Part shown: positions 10,954 to 22,370 of the stretch, one piece after another
Numbering within the stretch: position 1 is the first letter of the stretch
How the letters are laid out: every line of letters begins with the position of its first letter
Assembly (NCBI GenBank): GCA_032164245.1
Contig: JAVMKO010000001.1
Span: 171,448,934 to 171,512,933 of the forward strand
Length of the DNA stretch: 64,000 nucleotides
Reading direction: 5' to 3'
Source of the DNA: Sternotherus odoratus
Lineage: Eukaryota; Chordata; Testudines; Kinosternidae
Program-made: the position numbers and the translations under genes
The notes under the pieces: model-generated
Databases searched by the model: none
Told to the model about the DNA's origin: nothing
Seen by the model: only the letters and a program-made list of their open reading frames with translations

Positions 10954-11197
10954 CTTTATTTCCTATCTTTTAACCAGTTACTGATCCATGAGAGGACCTT
11001 CTCTCTTATTCCATGACTGCTTACTTTGCTTAAAACCTTTGTTGAGGAAATTTGTTGAAAACCTAAGTACACTATATCCACTGGATCCCCCTTGTCCACA
11101 TGCTTGTTAACCCCCTTAAAGAATTCAGTAGATTAGTGAGGCATGACTTCTCTTTACAAAAAACATGTTGGCTCTTCTCCAACAAATTTACGTTTAT

Positions 11198-11712
11198 CTA
11201 TCGGACAGTTCTGTTCTCCACTATTGTTTCAACCAGTTTGCCCAGTACTGAAGTCAGGCTTGCTGGTCTGTAATTTCTGGGAACACCTCTTGAGCCCTTT
11301 TTAAAAATTGGCATCATGTTAGCTATCTTCCAGTCATTTGGTACAGAACCTGATTTAAATGATAGGCTACATATCACAGTTAGTAAGTTCTGCAATTTCA
11401 TATTTGAGTCCTTTCAGAACTCTTGGATTCTGAATATCAGAATACTATCTGGTCCTGCTAACTTACTACTATTTAATTTATCATTTTGTTCCAAAACCTT
11501 GTCTACACCTCAATCTGGGGCAGTTCCTCAGATTTGTCACCTAATAAGAACGGCTCAGGTGTGGGAATCTCCCTCACATCCTCAGCTGTGAAGACCGATG
11601 CAAAGAATTGATGTAGTTTCTCTGCAATGGCCTTATTGTCCTTGAGTGCTCCTTTAGCACCTCGATTATCCAGTGGCCCCACTGGTTCTTTAGCAGGCTT
11701 CTTGCTGCTCAT
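11198..11712 (-). pseudogene. CR1 ORF2 reverse transcriptase remnant, broken
   Basis: Two open stretches (11503-11712 upstream, 11198-11401 downstream on the coding strand) hold linker and RT finger sequence: FFASVFTAED, then DWKIANMMPIFKKGS and NYRPASLTSV. In intact CR1 the NYRP block belongs to the RT N-terminal region that contacts template and primer. Stops and a frame change lie between the stretches, so the enzyme cannot be made. Confidence 0.9.
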
Positions 11713-12159
11713 ATACTTAAAACACTTGTTGCTATTACTTTTTGAGTCTTTTGGCTAGCTGTTCTTCAAATTCTTTTTTGGCCTTCCTACGTATATTTTA
11801 ATACTTCATTTGCCAGAGTCTATGCTCCTTTCTATTTTCCTCATTAGGATTTAATTTCCACTCTTTAAAAGATGTCTTTTTGCCTCTCACTTCTTCTTTT
11901 ACTTTGTTGCTTAGCCACAGTGACACTCTTTTTGGTTCTCTTACTATGATTTTTTTTTTATTTGAGGTATACATTTAAGTTGAACCTCCATTATGGTGTC
12001 TTTAAAAAGACTTTGAAACTTTTAAAAGTTTCCAGTGCTGATATAGCACTGTGCATACGAGCACTTATTCCAGTGAAATAATCACTTTGATTTTTCTGCT
12101 CAGTTCTTGTGCAACCAATCTAGCACTTCTTAGATCGCTTGGACTTTCTGGCTGATGTG

Positions 12160-12510
12160 GCTGAGACTTAAAAGAAGCTTTTCAGAAAATATAATTGTTT
12201 TGTCTGAAATATTTTTTGTTTTCATCTCAAAATGGGACAAAAAGTCAAATTATGTATATTTTTAAAAAGTGGATTGAAAGTCTTTTATTAACAGAGATTT
12301 TTTTTTAACAATCTTGATAGTAAAAATTCTGACTTTGTTGATTTTTTCAAAGCAAAATATTGACCTTTCAAATGCTTTATTTTTGAATTTTCTCATTGAA
12401 AAATTTAATTGACATTTTAAATCTAACATTTTCCTGTGTGTATAGTCAATTTTGACAACTCCCATATTTCATCAGAAAAATTTCTCACCCAAATTTCACC
12501 AAAAAATGTT
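12160..12510. repeat. AT-rich dispersed repeat, copy 1
   Basis: Rich in short 'aaaattt / cattttg / gtttca' blocks ('cattgaaaaatttaattgac', 'gaaatattttttgttttcat'), similar in texture to 15860-16230, 26800-27005 and 49815-50240. Probably one old family of transposon-like sequence. Boundaries are approximate. Confidence 0.4.
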
Positions 12511-13522
12511 ATACACGGATGTATCATTGCGTGTAACATAATGGTACCCTCTACCTGAAAAATACTTTTGTTTTGCATTCCTAAGATTTTTACCTTGCTT
12601 ACTTTTGCATGTTTGCAGTGAGATATATGTCTTCAACCTGTTTGTCACACTCAGTGGAGCCTGTGGTAGTTCATTACTGTCAGTTAAAATGTATTATGCT
12701 ATTAGCAAAGAGAGGATATCAGTGGGACCTGCAAAGCCAACTGAAACTTCTCTTTTTTTATTTTGTCTTCAATCCTTAGAAGACAGATGCTGATATGTAA
12801 TAATGACTTTAAGGAAAGCTAATAAAAGACACTTGCTTTTTTTTCTATACCTGTTTAGAAAGGGGCTTATGAAATTCTTGCAGGCATCAAATCTCATCAT
12901 GTGTTTAAAAAAACGTGTTTAATACTCTCATTGAATATAATGGGTCTTTTCTCTTTTTTTTCTTATGTCAAGTCATTCTTAGTCTCCTAATTGATTCTTT
13001 TACCTTCCATTCCAAATTAATGCATCTAAATAATAGTGCAAACCATGAAATCCAAAGAGTGTCAAAACCCCTGCACGCTTAGCATGCTGTGCTGGCACAG
13101 TTCATGTGGAGGGTCCACTATACAGGTTTTTATGTCATTCTTACTTCCTAGATCAGTGGAGCTTGGCCAACGGTGAAATGTTCATCCCCTTGGGGCAGAG
13201 AGACATGGTAAGTGTGTTAGCTATTCTGTTCTCTCAGCGTTCCTTTGCCCACTGATTCACAGGATGATATTTGCAACAGTCCTGAATGGCTCTATCTGCC
13301 CATGCATGGGTGTGAAAGGAAGAACATTGCTATTGCTGGTGTTCCCAAAATGAAAACAAGTAGGATATTTGTCCTCTTGTGTTGGGCCCACATGGATTCC
13401 CTACTGCAAATAAGAGAAAATAGAAGAATGAATGCAGTGTCTCCTTGCATTCTTATATCGACTACACTGATGCAGAAATTGCAATGCCAAAGAGGCACAG
13501 AAAACTCCAGACTCCTTAGATT
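12511..13522. other. No recognisable feature
   Basis: AT-rich sequence without a supported gene. The 99-codon ORF at 13245-13544 runs into the neighbouring transposon. Confidence 0.4.
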
Positions 13523-14235
13523 TACCGTATTTTTCGCCATATAAGACGCTCCGGCATATAAGATGCACCTAATTTTAAAGGAGGAAAATCTAGAAAAAAA
13601 AGATTCTGAACCCCCTCCGCCGAAAAGCCGCAGATTTTTTTTAAATCGCTGACCCCCCCCCTGCCGGCTGCACCCCTGCCCTAGTCCCCGCAGCTGCACC
13701 CCCCCCACCCCCGTCCCCGCCGCGCTGCCGGATCCACCTGCCCCACCCCCGGTCCCTGCCGCGCTGCCAGGTCCACCTACCTACCCCCCCCCCCCCCGTC
13801 CCCATCGCTGCAGGCAGGCTGCCGGGTCTGCCTACCCCCCCCCCCACCGTCTGCGCCGCCGCCCCTCCCCCGTCTCCGCCGCGGGCGGGCTGCCGGGAGC
13901 GTCCCGGTTCCCCCCTCCCCGCCGCGGGCAGGCTGCCGGGAGCGCCCCCGGCAGCCCGCCCGCGGCGGGGAGGGGGGAACCGGGGCGCACGCGCGGGGTT
14001 TTTTTTTTTTTTTTTGTGACCGCGGGCGGGCTGCCGGGAGCGCCCCGGTCCCCCCTCCCCTCTGCGGGGGGGCTGCCGGGAGCGCCCCAGCCCCAGTCGC
14101 CGCGAGTTGCGGCCGCAGGAGCCGTATAAGACGGTATATTATACGGTATATTCGCCGTATAAGACGCACCAACTTCCCCCCCCCCCCCCGTTTTGGGGAA
14201 GAAAAAGTGCGTCTTATACGGCGAAAAATACGGTA
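13523..14235. mobile_element. TA-flanked transposon with 27-bp TIRs
   Basis: The left end 'taccgtatttttcgccatat' continuing 'aagacgc' and the right end (reverse complement 'taccgtatttttcgccgtat' + 'aagacgc') agree at 26 of 27 positions, and TA stands at each edge. The interior (about 13.66-14.13 kb) is very GC-rich and low-complexity. A second inward copy of the terminus lies at about 14147-14170, so the right end is itself an 89-bp hairpin. No transposase. The 154-codon basic minus ORF (13777-14241) is a GC artefact. Confidence 0.85.
14147..14235. repeat. Terminal hairpin made of two opposed ends
   Basis: 'gtatattcgccgtataagac' followed by 'gcaccaacttcccc' pairs with 'ggggaagaaaaagtgc' followed by 'gtcttatacggcgaaaaata'. 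This is a minimal element (two termini and a short C-tract) sitting at the right end of the larger one, suggesting internal collapse or one copy landing in another. Confidence 0.75.
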
Positions 14236-15859
14236 ATACATTTAGGATTTTAGGATTTATAGCAAAAAGTCATTTGTATGTCCCCAATCTTTATTTAATA
14301 AATAGACAGCTATCATAATGAGAGTGGTTTGTAACCAATTTATTAGCCAGTCTTATGCATTTAATTAATGTATAGCACTGTAATCTACTTACAGACAAAA
14401 TGAATAAAGAATGGAAACAGATGGACTTTTTATCTTAAAGAAAATGAAGACACACTTAATTATTTTTGTCTATAATGTAATCCAGTATTCATCTATAGCC
14501 AGAGATTCTGATGATAAATCCATTCGCAGAATTATTCAAGATGTAAAAACGGTCAAGATTAACATCCACTATCATATCCTCAAACTGTCTGCCTAGGAAG
14601 TGGAAAACTGTTCTTGTTCCTGGGTGTATCAGTTTCCCCCCGATATCATAACTGTTTGTTTTTAATGATTTCCCTCACTATTCTGTTGAAAAACATCATC
14701 CACAAACTCAGAGACCGTCAGCATATGAATGCCAGAAATATACCGGCTCAGTGTGACCTCAATGATCAGTTAAACAAGGTCAGATGGAGGTTGGTAAATC
14801 AGTCATATGTGCAAGAGGCTCCATAGGGATGATTCCTGTGTCTTGCTAGCAGCTGCTAACAGTAACTGTAATAATGCTCTCTTATGGCTGCATGGTGCTC
14901 CCAGATAGCCGTTTAGCATTATAACAATAACTTTGATCTGATTAATGTGGCACAGCAAGGATTTCAATAGAAAGCAATAGTAGCATGCCTTGGAGTATAT
15001 GAACCTAACATTAAGTAGCTACAGGTGGCCTTTTTGTGTTGGAGGGAAGAAAATGTAACTTTGTATTGCTGAATCCCCTTGGGATCACATATTGTCGGCA
15101 CAATTATCCCTAAGCATAAAAATCACATGCTTCCTACATTATTGTGCTTTTGTATTTTGGGCTCTTCATCATTTGGGAAGAGAACATTAATCAGCCATGC
15201 TTTTTTCCTGTGCAGATAATCAGTCTGACACTACACATTAAGGTGTTAAAACAGTGAGACCAGGACTCTGAGCCAAATGTTATTCTTATTTACATTGGTG
15301 TAGAGCCAAAGTATTTCCACGGAAGTCAATGGATTTTATCCAGATTTGCAATACTGTAATTGAGAGGGGGAAATGGCCTAAAGTGCAGATGGTATACTAT
15401 GCACCACTGTGGCAAAATTAAATGTGGAAGGATTTGATTTTTATCAGTAAATATTGGTATACTGTACATCTATTTCACTGTGCATAATCAGACTGATGAA
15501 AAAATATTTCTATCTATGATAATCAAAAATTACAGATAGGCATAGTAAGAAAAATGACACTTGAGAATTTAGAGTATGATTTCAGGATGTTTTATGAGGG
15601 GATGTTGACAATTTTATAAAACTTTAATTTTTTGAATCTCAACATCTACTGTCAATAAATAATTGTTTGACCCTCCATTCCTTGTTGTCTGACTCCCGCA
15701 ACCCCCAATTTCCTGCAACTATGAAAATTTAATTCAATAAAAATAGAAAAAATGCTTAAAATAAATATCAGTATTATATGTTGAAACTATTTCAAAAAAA
15801 TTAAAGTGAATTCTGCCAAGCTTAGTCACACTGCATTTTCTCCTTTGATTATAGCTGTG
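14236..15859. other. No recognisable feature
   Basis: AT-rich, apparently unique. 'cagtgagaccaggactctga' through 'ggaagtcaatggattttatc' (about 15252-15341) resembles a very old amniote repeat whose texture recurs at 28.46-28.56 and 55.13-55.21 kb. Confidence 0.35.
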
Positions 15860-16230
15860 CAGGAATCAGATGTTTTGTTTCATGGGAAAATACGTTTGTT
15901 GTTTTAAAAAAAAATCCATTAGGAAACAAAACAAAACCATTTCAAAATTTCCTGCAAAAGAAAATTTGAAAAAATGTTTTGGGTCAATTGAAATGTTTCA
16001 TTTTAATAAAATCTAAACATTTCATTCCAATTTTGATGTTTTATATTATGTTAAAACTAAAACATGTGAAATGAAAAGTCATTTTGAAAAAGGAAAATGG
16101 AAAGGTTCAAATTTTATTCTAAATTCAATTTTATTGAAATTGATCCATTGCTGCAAAATGTTTTGGTTATGACAGTGGCATTTTCCAATGGAAAAATCTT
16201 CCATTGGAAAATTTCCGTCGAGCTGCAATC
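15860..16230. repeat. AT-rich dispersed repeat, copy 2
   Basis: Dense in 'aaaatttcc', 'gaaatgtttcattttaat' and 'ggaaaatttccgtcgagctg'. The end 'cgagctgcaat' recalls 'gatcagctccaat' at the end of copy 3 and 'gagctaagtgaaaatttttg' at the start of copy 4, suggesting a shared terminus near 'gagct'. Confidence 0.5.
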
Positions 16231-16689
16231 TTGATCGAATGGTGTTAGTGTCTGAAATTAGAGGAACTGTGCTCTGAGTATGCCTGTCTGATATTATCCC
16301 CTACCTAATGAGGTTGTTCATTGGACTACTCCATCATGAGTTTCAACAGAATATAAAAATCAAATATGTTTGTTGAGACATCTAAAAAAACATGTAAAGA
16401 GCTTCCAGTATTCCAGATGGAAGGTAGGAAAACTGGAGGTTGCATAAAGGGAAAGGACCATTGAATAAAACTGTAAACCCTGTATATGATGGAAACCACC
16501 TCAGGCACCACTAGTTCCAGCATCTATGCTCACAGTCAGCTGCGTGCACAGTTAACTGTGAGCGTATTGATCAAATGCAGGCCTATAATTGTATGTTTTG
16601 TGGGTGCAATCAAATAATTATGTCAAGATTTCGTAATTTGTTTGCACAGTTCATTGCAGGCACATAAGTGTAGGTGCAAAATTAGAGGC

Positions 16690-17350
16690 CCTTTTTTCAA
16701 ATTTGGCTGATAATTAACGCTAGGTTTTAGTAATGGGTATTTTTAGTAAAAGTAATAGACAGATCACAGGCAGTAAAAAAATAATCACAGCCCATGACTT
16801 GTACTATAGACCTCTAACTTAAATTTGATATTGGGTGCCACAGATGCTGGTGCGGGTGAGGGCGGGCACGGGACTCCAGCTGGTGCTGTGTGGGGGGAAG
16901 TTGGCTGGGCTGGCAGGCTCCCTACCTGGCTCCATGTGTCCCTGGCTCCGTGTGCTCCTAGGGGGAGGGAACCCCATGGGGGTTCCACATGCTGCCCCGC
17001 CACTAGCTTTAGCTCCGCAGCTCTGATTGGCCAAGAACTGCAGCCAGTGAGAGCTGAAGGGGCAGCCTTCATGTAGGGACAGTCTGCAGAGCCCCCTGAC
17101 CCCTCTGCTTAGGTCAGGAGATGCCAGCTGCCTCTGAGGAGATTCTCCACCCCACAGCTAAGCACCGCCCTGCACCTCAACCCTCTGGCTCAGCCCCGAG
17201 ACCCCTCCAACACCCAAACTGCTGCTGGCCCAGGGGCTGCCCAAGTGTTTGGGCAGCCCCTGAACCAGCCGCACCAGCCTCTGCAAAAGTCATGGAGGTC
17301 ATGGAAATCTGTAATCCAGGACTTCCATGACCTCCGTGACAGACACACAG
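16690..17350. repeat. GC-rich interspersed repeat, unresolved
   Basis: A GC-rich block (16840-17280) sits between AT-rich arms. Its texture ('cagcccatgacttgtactat', 'aagtcatggaggtcatggaa') matches a repeat I have seen in turtles. A hairpin 'gtcatggaggtcatggaa' / 'ttccatgacctccgtgac' spans 17289-17341. No clear ends. The overlapping ORFs here read through in several frames, as expected for a GC-rich repeat and not for a gene. Confidence 0.45.
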
Positions 17351-17692
17351 CCTTACCCATAATTATTAGTAAATTGTATTATATACAGTCATGTTAGGTT
17401 CCCAAATGAGTATGCTCCGACCTTTTCCCAGTAGGTTATGATAGCATGATTTTGTAAACATGAGGAGAAAGCCAGGGCTGCCAGCTGCTCCCAGGAGTCA
17501 TCAGGATACAGAGCATCTCAGGTATCATGGTTCCAGTGTGCTCTTGACCACTGCACAGCCCTCCCACTGTGGCTACACAGCTCTGTTCTTGAGATGGCCT
17601 TTCATTGTTCCTAGAACAGACCAAACACTGCAAGGACACCCCTTCACAACCTCAAACCGTAGCCTGACCTCATCTTCAGGGTTCTTACTAAC

Positions 17693-18862
17693 ATCAGAAT
17701 GTCCTTACTGGGTCAGACCAACGGTCCACCTAGCCCAGTATGTTGTCTTTCAACAGTGGCCAGTGCCAGATGCTTCAGAGGGCATAAACAGAACGGGACA
17801 ATTATTGAGTGATCCAGTTTTTGTCATCCAGTTCCAGCTTCCTGCAGTCAGAGGCTTAGGGTCATCTGAAGCATGGGTTTGTATCCCTGACTATCTTGGC
17901 TAACAGCAATTGATGGACCTATCCCCAATGAAGTTATCTAATTCTTTTTTGAACAGCTATTCTTTTAGTCTTCATAACATCACATGGCAACATATTCCAT
18001 AGGTTGACAGTACTTCTTCGCACAATGTGCATCCTTATGTTTTTTTAAAAATCTGCTGCCTATTGATGTCATTGGGTGGCTGGTGATTCTTATGTTATGT
18101 GAAGGAGTAAATAACACTTTTTCTCCACAGAACTCATGATTTTATTGACCTCTATCATAGCCTCTCCCTCCCCCCATTAGTTGTTTCTTTTCTAAGCTAA
18201 ATGGACCCAGTCTTAATATTTTGTCATACAGAATCTATTCAATACCCCTCATCTTTTTTGTTGCCCTTCTCTGTACTTTTTCCAATTCTAATATATCTTT
18301 TTTGAGAAGGGGCAATGAGAACTGCACACAGCATTCAAGATGTGGGCATACCATGGATTTATATGGCAACATGATATTTTGTGTTATCTATCCCTTTTCT
18401 AATGGTTTCTAAAATTGTTAGTTTCTTTTGATAGTCGCTGTACACTGAACAGATGTTTTCAGAGAACTACCCACAATGACTCTAAGATCTTTCTTGAGTG
18501 CTAACAACTAATTTAGACCCCATTATTTTATATGTATAGTTGGGATTATGATTTACAGTATGCATTGTTTTGCATTTATCAACATTCAATTTAATTGATC
18601 ATTAATCAATCACCCAGTCAACCAGATTAGTGAGTTCCCTTTGTAACTTTTTACAGTCATCTTAGTACTTAACTATCTTCAGTCATTTTGTATCATCTGC
18701 AGTCTTTGTCACCTTACTATTTACCCTCTTTTTCCAGATTATTTATGGAAATATTGAACAGCACGGGTCCCAGTACATAGACTTGGGGAACCATGCTATA
18801 TACCTCTCTCCACTGTGAAAACTGACTACTTATTCCTATCCTTTGTTTCCTATCTTTTAACT
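17693..18862 (-). mobile_element. CR1 LINE, second copy, 5'-truncated
   Basis: From 'cttactgggtcagaccaacg' to 'tttcctatcttttaact' it parallels the first CR1 over about 1.17 kb, including the polymerase palm. At 18692-18700 the coding strand keeps Ala-Asp-Asp, but a stop codon (18683-18685) follows two codons later. Many substitutions and small indels against the first copy suggest a different or older subfamily. The 147-codon ORF at 17460-17903 crosses its 3' end by chance. Confidence 0.9.
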
Positions 18863-20660
18863 CTTGATCCTCCTGATGTCATCAGCACTTCTCCACTTTA
18901 TTGCCAGGGATTCCAGACACTTGCCATGCAATGTTACTACCATGACAGGGTTCATGTGGTTTGGGATGCAATCGAGACCAGTGAGGGACTGTATTGTCAC
19001 GTGCCCTGCAACCCTCGCTGGCTCTCAATGCTTTGATGTTGTAGTTCCCAGCCTGGGTTGATCACAACCAGCCTACAAACATGCAGGTCACACACTGAGT
19101 GTCTATGTGCTACTCAGCCCTGGTTCTGCACCTCTGACCCCAGGAGTCTGTCTACAGCCCCACTCTGACTTCCATCAGCATTAGTTATAACCAGTAGGGT
19201 GAGCCCAACATGCTTCCAGCCCTGAATTTTCCCAAAACCATGTGCTCTGCAACATCCCCCCACTCCTGAAGCGTTCAGAGAAAAAAAATTGTTCAATTGT
19301 TCCTCTAAAGAGACAAAAAGAACATCACAGCTAATTAACTTCATGGGGCTAAACACAACCTTTCATTTAAACGCCTACTGAGTTGGTATATAGTACAAAC
19401 ATTTTAAAAAAACTATTAATAAGAGGACATAGCTTAAGTGATGACAAATCAAAGGAATAAAGTTAGAATGGGTTACAAACAAATAAAAGTGAAAACACAC
19501 ACCTAAAAGTCTAAAACTTAATCTAGGAACATATAGGCTGTGTTCAAGATGGTTTCTCTTACCAGACATTCTTCTCCACAGCCATGGCTGACTCTCCCTC
19601 ATGTAGGACCTTCCACAAAAGTACAAGGTGCTGGCTTCCCTTGTTTTGTTAGGTTAAAGATCTTTGATTAAGAAGGTTTCTCACCTATATACAATTCCAG
19701 AGACTTCCATACCCCTGGGGTGAAGGCCACATCTTTCTCAGTTTGCAAGACCTCTGGTCCCTGGTGTCGGTTTAGGATGGATGCGAAAAATGGCTTCTGT
19801 CCTTGCTTATATCTTCCAAAGTTCAATGAACTTGTTTCAAAAGGCAGGATGACTCATACTGTTCTTCCCTTCATGTGGGCTTCCCATTCCCCTGTATTAT
19901 TTCTATGTAAGTGGGGCTTCCATTTTTTTCTGGTCACACCTTGCTTTAATCTCTTTTGAGTCAGGTATGGGACCTGTTTCTCCCTTCGTTGGTACATATA
20001 TTGAACAATATCAAGGAGCTGTATATCCTCGTAAAGTGTCAATACATCCATCTCACAATAATATTAATCACCAGTATGTCATTAGATTTCCAAAAAGACC
20101 TCACTCTATATACATTTTTATAACACAATAATATTTTATACAATCAGTTGATTCTATCATTTATCACTTGAAGCTGAGCCCTGCCGTTTATAGACCAGTA
20201 AACCTTTGAAATGGATTCTTCTGAAAAGTAAAACCCAGGCCACGTTTCTTTCTCCTGCTGGGACATAGATGCCATGCTGCCTCCTTATCAACTTGTTAGT
20301 GTGAGATTTATATCCACCCCTCGTGGTTTCATGGGTCTGTTTACGCGATATGGAAATATATTTTCATTGTCTTTCAAAGGGAATTAGAAGTAACTTATGG
20401 GTGGGGAAAATATATTCTCTTGTCTAGTGCAGACCTGTTTACCAACCCCCTGGCATGCCTGGTTTAAACACACTTTAGTCATAATTCTAGTATATATCCA
20501 GAACTCTTAAAACCCTGCATCTATATACATCATTCCAGAACATAAATGATCAGTGAGTTATTGGTTTTCAAATTACACTTCACAAGGCATATTTTGTACA
20601 AAAATTATGACACTGGTATGTGGGGTGTGAATACAGGGGTGCTTACTGTCACAACTACTA
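18863..20660 (-). other. Possible retroelement-derived sequence, unresolved
   Basis: About 1.8 kb of texture reminiscent of LTR-type repeats in turtles, with 'tgacaggg' near 18942 and 'ttactgtca' near 20650 as candidate TG...CA ends. The flanking pentamers do not match and the length would be large for an LTR. No protein motif is visible. Treat as unexplained. Confidence 0.25.
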
Positions 20661-21930
20661 CATACCTGTTTGGGCCAAGTTCTCTCTTACTCTCTCCACT
20701 TCTAGGTCACTTTGACTTAACTATCTTCTCTCAGCATGTTTCCTGTTGCTCGCCTCTAGCCTTTACTCTACTCTTCCCCATCCCTATCTCTCTTCCCCTG
20801 CATTATCTTGTGGCCCATACCTCCCACCTCTTAACCTCTCTCACTTTGGGGTCTCTCTCTCTCTTTCTGTCACACATGCACACACACAAACAAATATTGC
20901 TATAATGAATTTACTCCGATAAAAAAATCCCTCCCAATAAAACCAGACTTTAAACTACCTTTAAAATATGCAGATCTATAAAAGTGCCAGCATGACAAAA
21001 CAAAGTGGCAGCTGCATGATTTTATTTTTGTGATGCTTGTCTTCCTAGCCCCTCTTGGTTGTAGTTCGTACTTATCATATTATGACTACACTTAGATTGT
21101 AAATTTAAGACAGGGACTAGTTCTTTAATTTGTCCGTAAAGCACTGTGCACACCTTCAATATGGCCATGTATAAACAATTACAAACTAATTTCTGATACA
21201 ATTAATAGTATATTTTTCAAAGCTAATTTGATTAATGGAACATATACTTTCTGGATCTTAATACTTTGGCAACTGCTGTCCCTGAAAACTATCCCCTAAG
21301 GATCCTTGACCATCGCAGTTCGTATCTGAAAGACTGATAGTCACAGTTATCCCTTTCTATTTGCTTAATTTTAATTTATTCATCTTAAAAATCAAACTTT
21401 TTATACATATAAAATGGGCTAATTTATTTTTTTATTCCTTAATGTCCTTCCAGGAGAGGAGATGGTGTAATAGAAATATGAAATACATAATTCAGTTGTC
21501 ATTTTGATTATATTTTTGTCTTCCAAGGAAGGACAAGGGGATTGGCTTCAGCCATGCTCTCACTTTATATGCTCACTAATGACTGAAAGAGGTTTAATTT
21601 AATGATTTAGCATTGCAGGGAGATACCACACCAAGTAAAGAAAACTGACTTGTGCTAGTTTAACAGGTCATTGATGTATGTCCCTTAGTGCATTATCTGT
21701 ATATATGGCTCCTGATTTAGTGTAATTGATTTTAAAGCCTGATAGTTTACCAAACTGATTTATAATATGAATCTCTGCTAGGACTGAAGTTTTGGATACA
21801 GATATAAATCATAAAAGATCAACATATACAGTCAGCCTATACCCATATCTGCTGCCTTCTTTATTACTGTTATGATGATTCTTGCCAATTCCTCTGAGAG
21901 GCTTGAGAAAAAGTATGAAAAATAAAGGGA
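20661..21930. other. No recognisable feature
   Basis: Pyrimidine-rich at 20660-20870 with a short CT/CA run at about 20851-20890, then AT-rich sequence. The 119-codon ORF (20546-20905) is a low-complexity Ser/Leu/His stretch. Confidence 0.4.
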
Positions 21931-22370
21931 CAGAGTGGGTTCCTTGCTTTGTGGCCATGGGCCGGGGAAGGCTGTGCCTCCCCAAATAGCCTGGCATGGC
22001 CCCACCCCCAGACATCCTCCTGCCTGCTTCCAGTTCCCTTCCTGGTGCTCTTCTGTAGCCAAGAGGCTGGGGCAGGCAGACTGGGGTCAGTGCTCACAAG
22101 GCCCGAGACTGGGAGCGCTGGGGCCATGCCATGCAACCTGTGTGTCCAGCACCCGAGTTGGGAGTGCTCTGGCAGCGCTGCCTGCCTGGCAGGCTGGGGC
22201 TGGGGGTGTTCTGTCCACACGGCCCGCCCGAAGTGTTGAGGTTACTCCGGCCATCCTGCTCTGGGGCTGAGGGCGTGCAGGGGGTGTGCTCTGGGCTTTG
22301 GTGGTGGTGGAAAGGAAGGGGTGGGGCAGAAGGTGAGGGGCCAGGGACTAGCCTCCCCAATGGCTTGTTC
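21931..22370. other. GC-rich island, unresolved origin
   Basis: An abrupt GC-rich block bounded by AT-rich DNA, with open frames on both strands. I could not find terminal repeats or target duplications. Because every other GC-rich block in the window is transposon interior, a degraded element is more likely than a CpG-island promoter. Confidence 0.35.

Larger units (their letters stand above)
9180..12030 (-). mobile_element. CR1 LINE, 5'-truncated, three nested insertions
   Basis: The chicken-repeat-1 type non-LTR retrotransposon runs on the minus strand: the 3' UTR is at the left ('catactgggtcagaccaaag') and ORF2 extends to about 12.03 kb. Translated blocks are typical of the CR1 reverse transcriptase/ORF2: NYRPASLTSVLGKLVE (within 11198-11401), the linker and early RT (11503-11712), and a C-terminal block with VNLWNSLPKDDVKAK (9326-9541). 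The catalytic FADD block is altered to FADY at 10547-10555. Insertions at 9651-9816, 10236-10526 and 10699-10953 break the frame. Only the 3' part of the element is present, as expected from incomplete reverse transcription. It is a dead copy. Confidence 0.93.

Noticed and set aside
13777..14241. 154-codon Arg/Gly-rich minus ORF
   Set aside because: Read through the low-complexity interior and both ends of a transposon; the Ile/Arg/Tyr start simply translates the terminal repeat.
18942..20652. A 1.7-kb LTR with TGAC...GTCA ends
   Set aside because: Flanking pentamers differ and no poly(A) signal sits in the expected place; only low-confidence retroelement texture remains.
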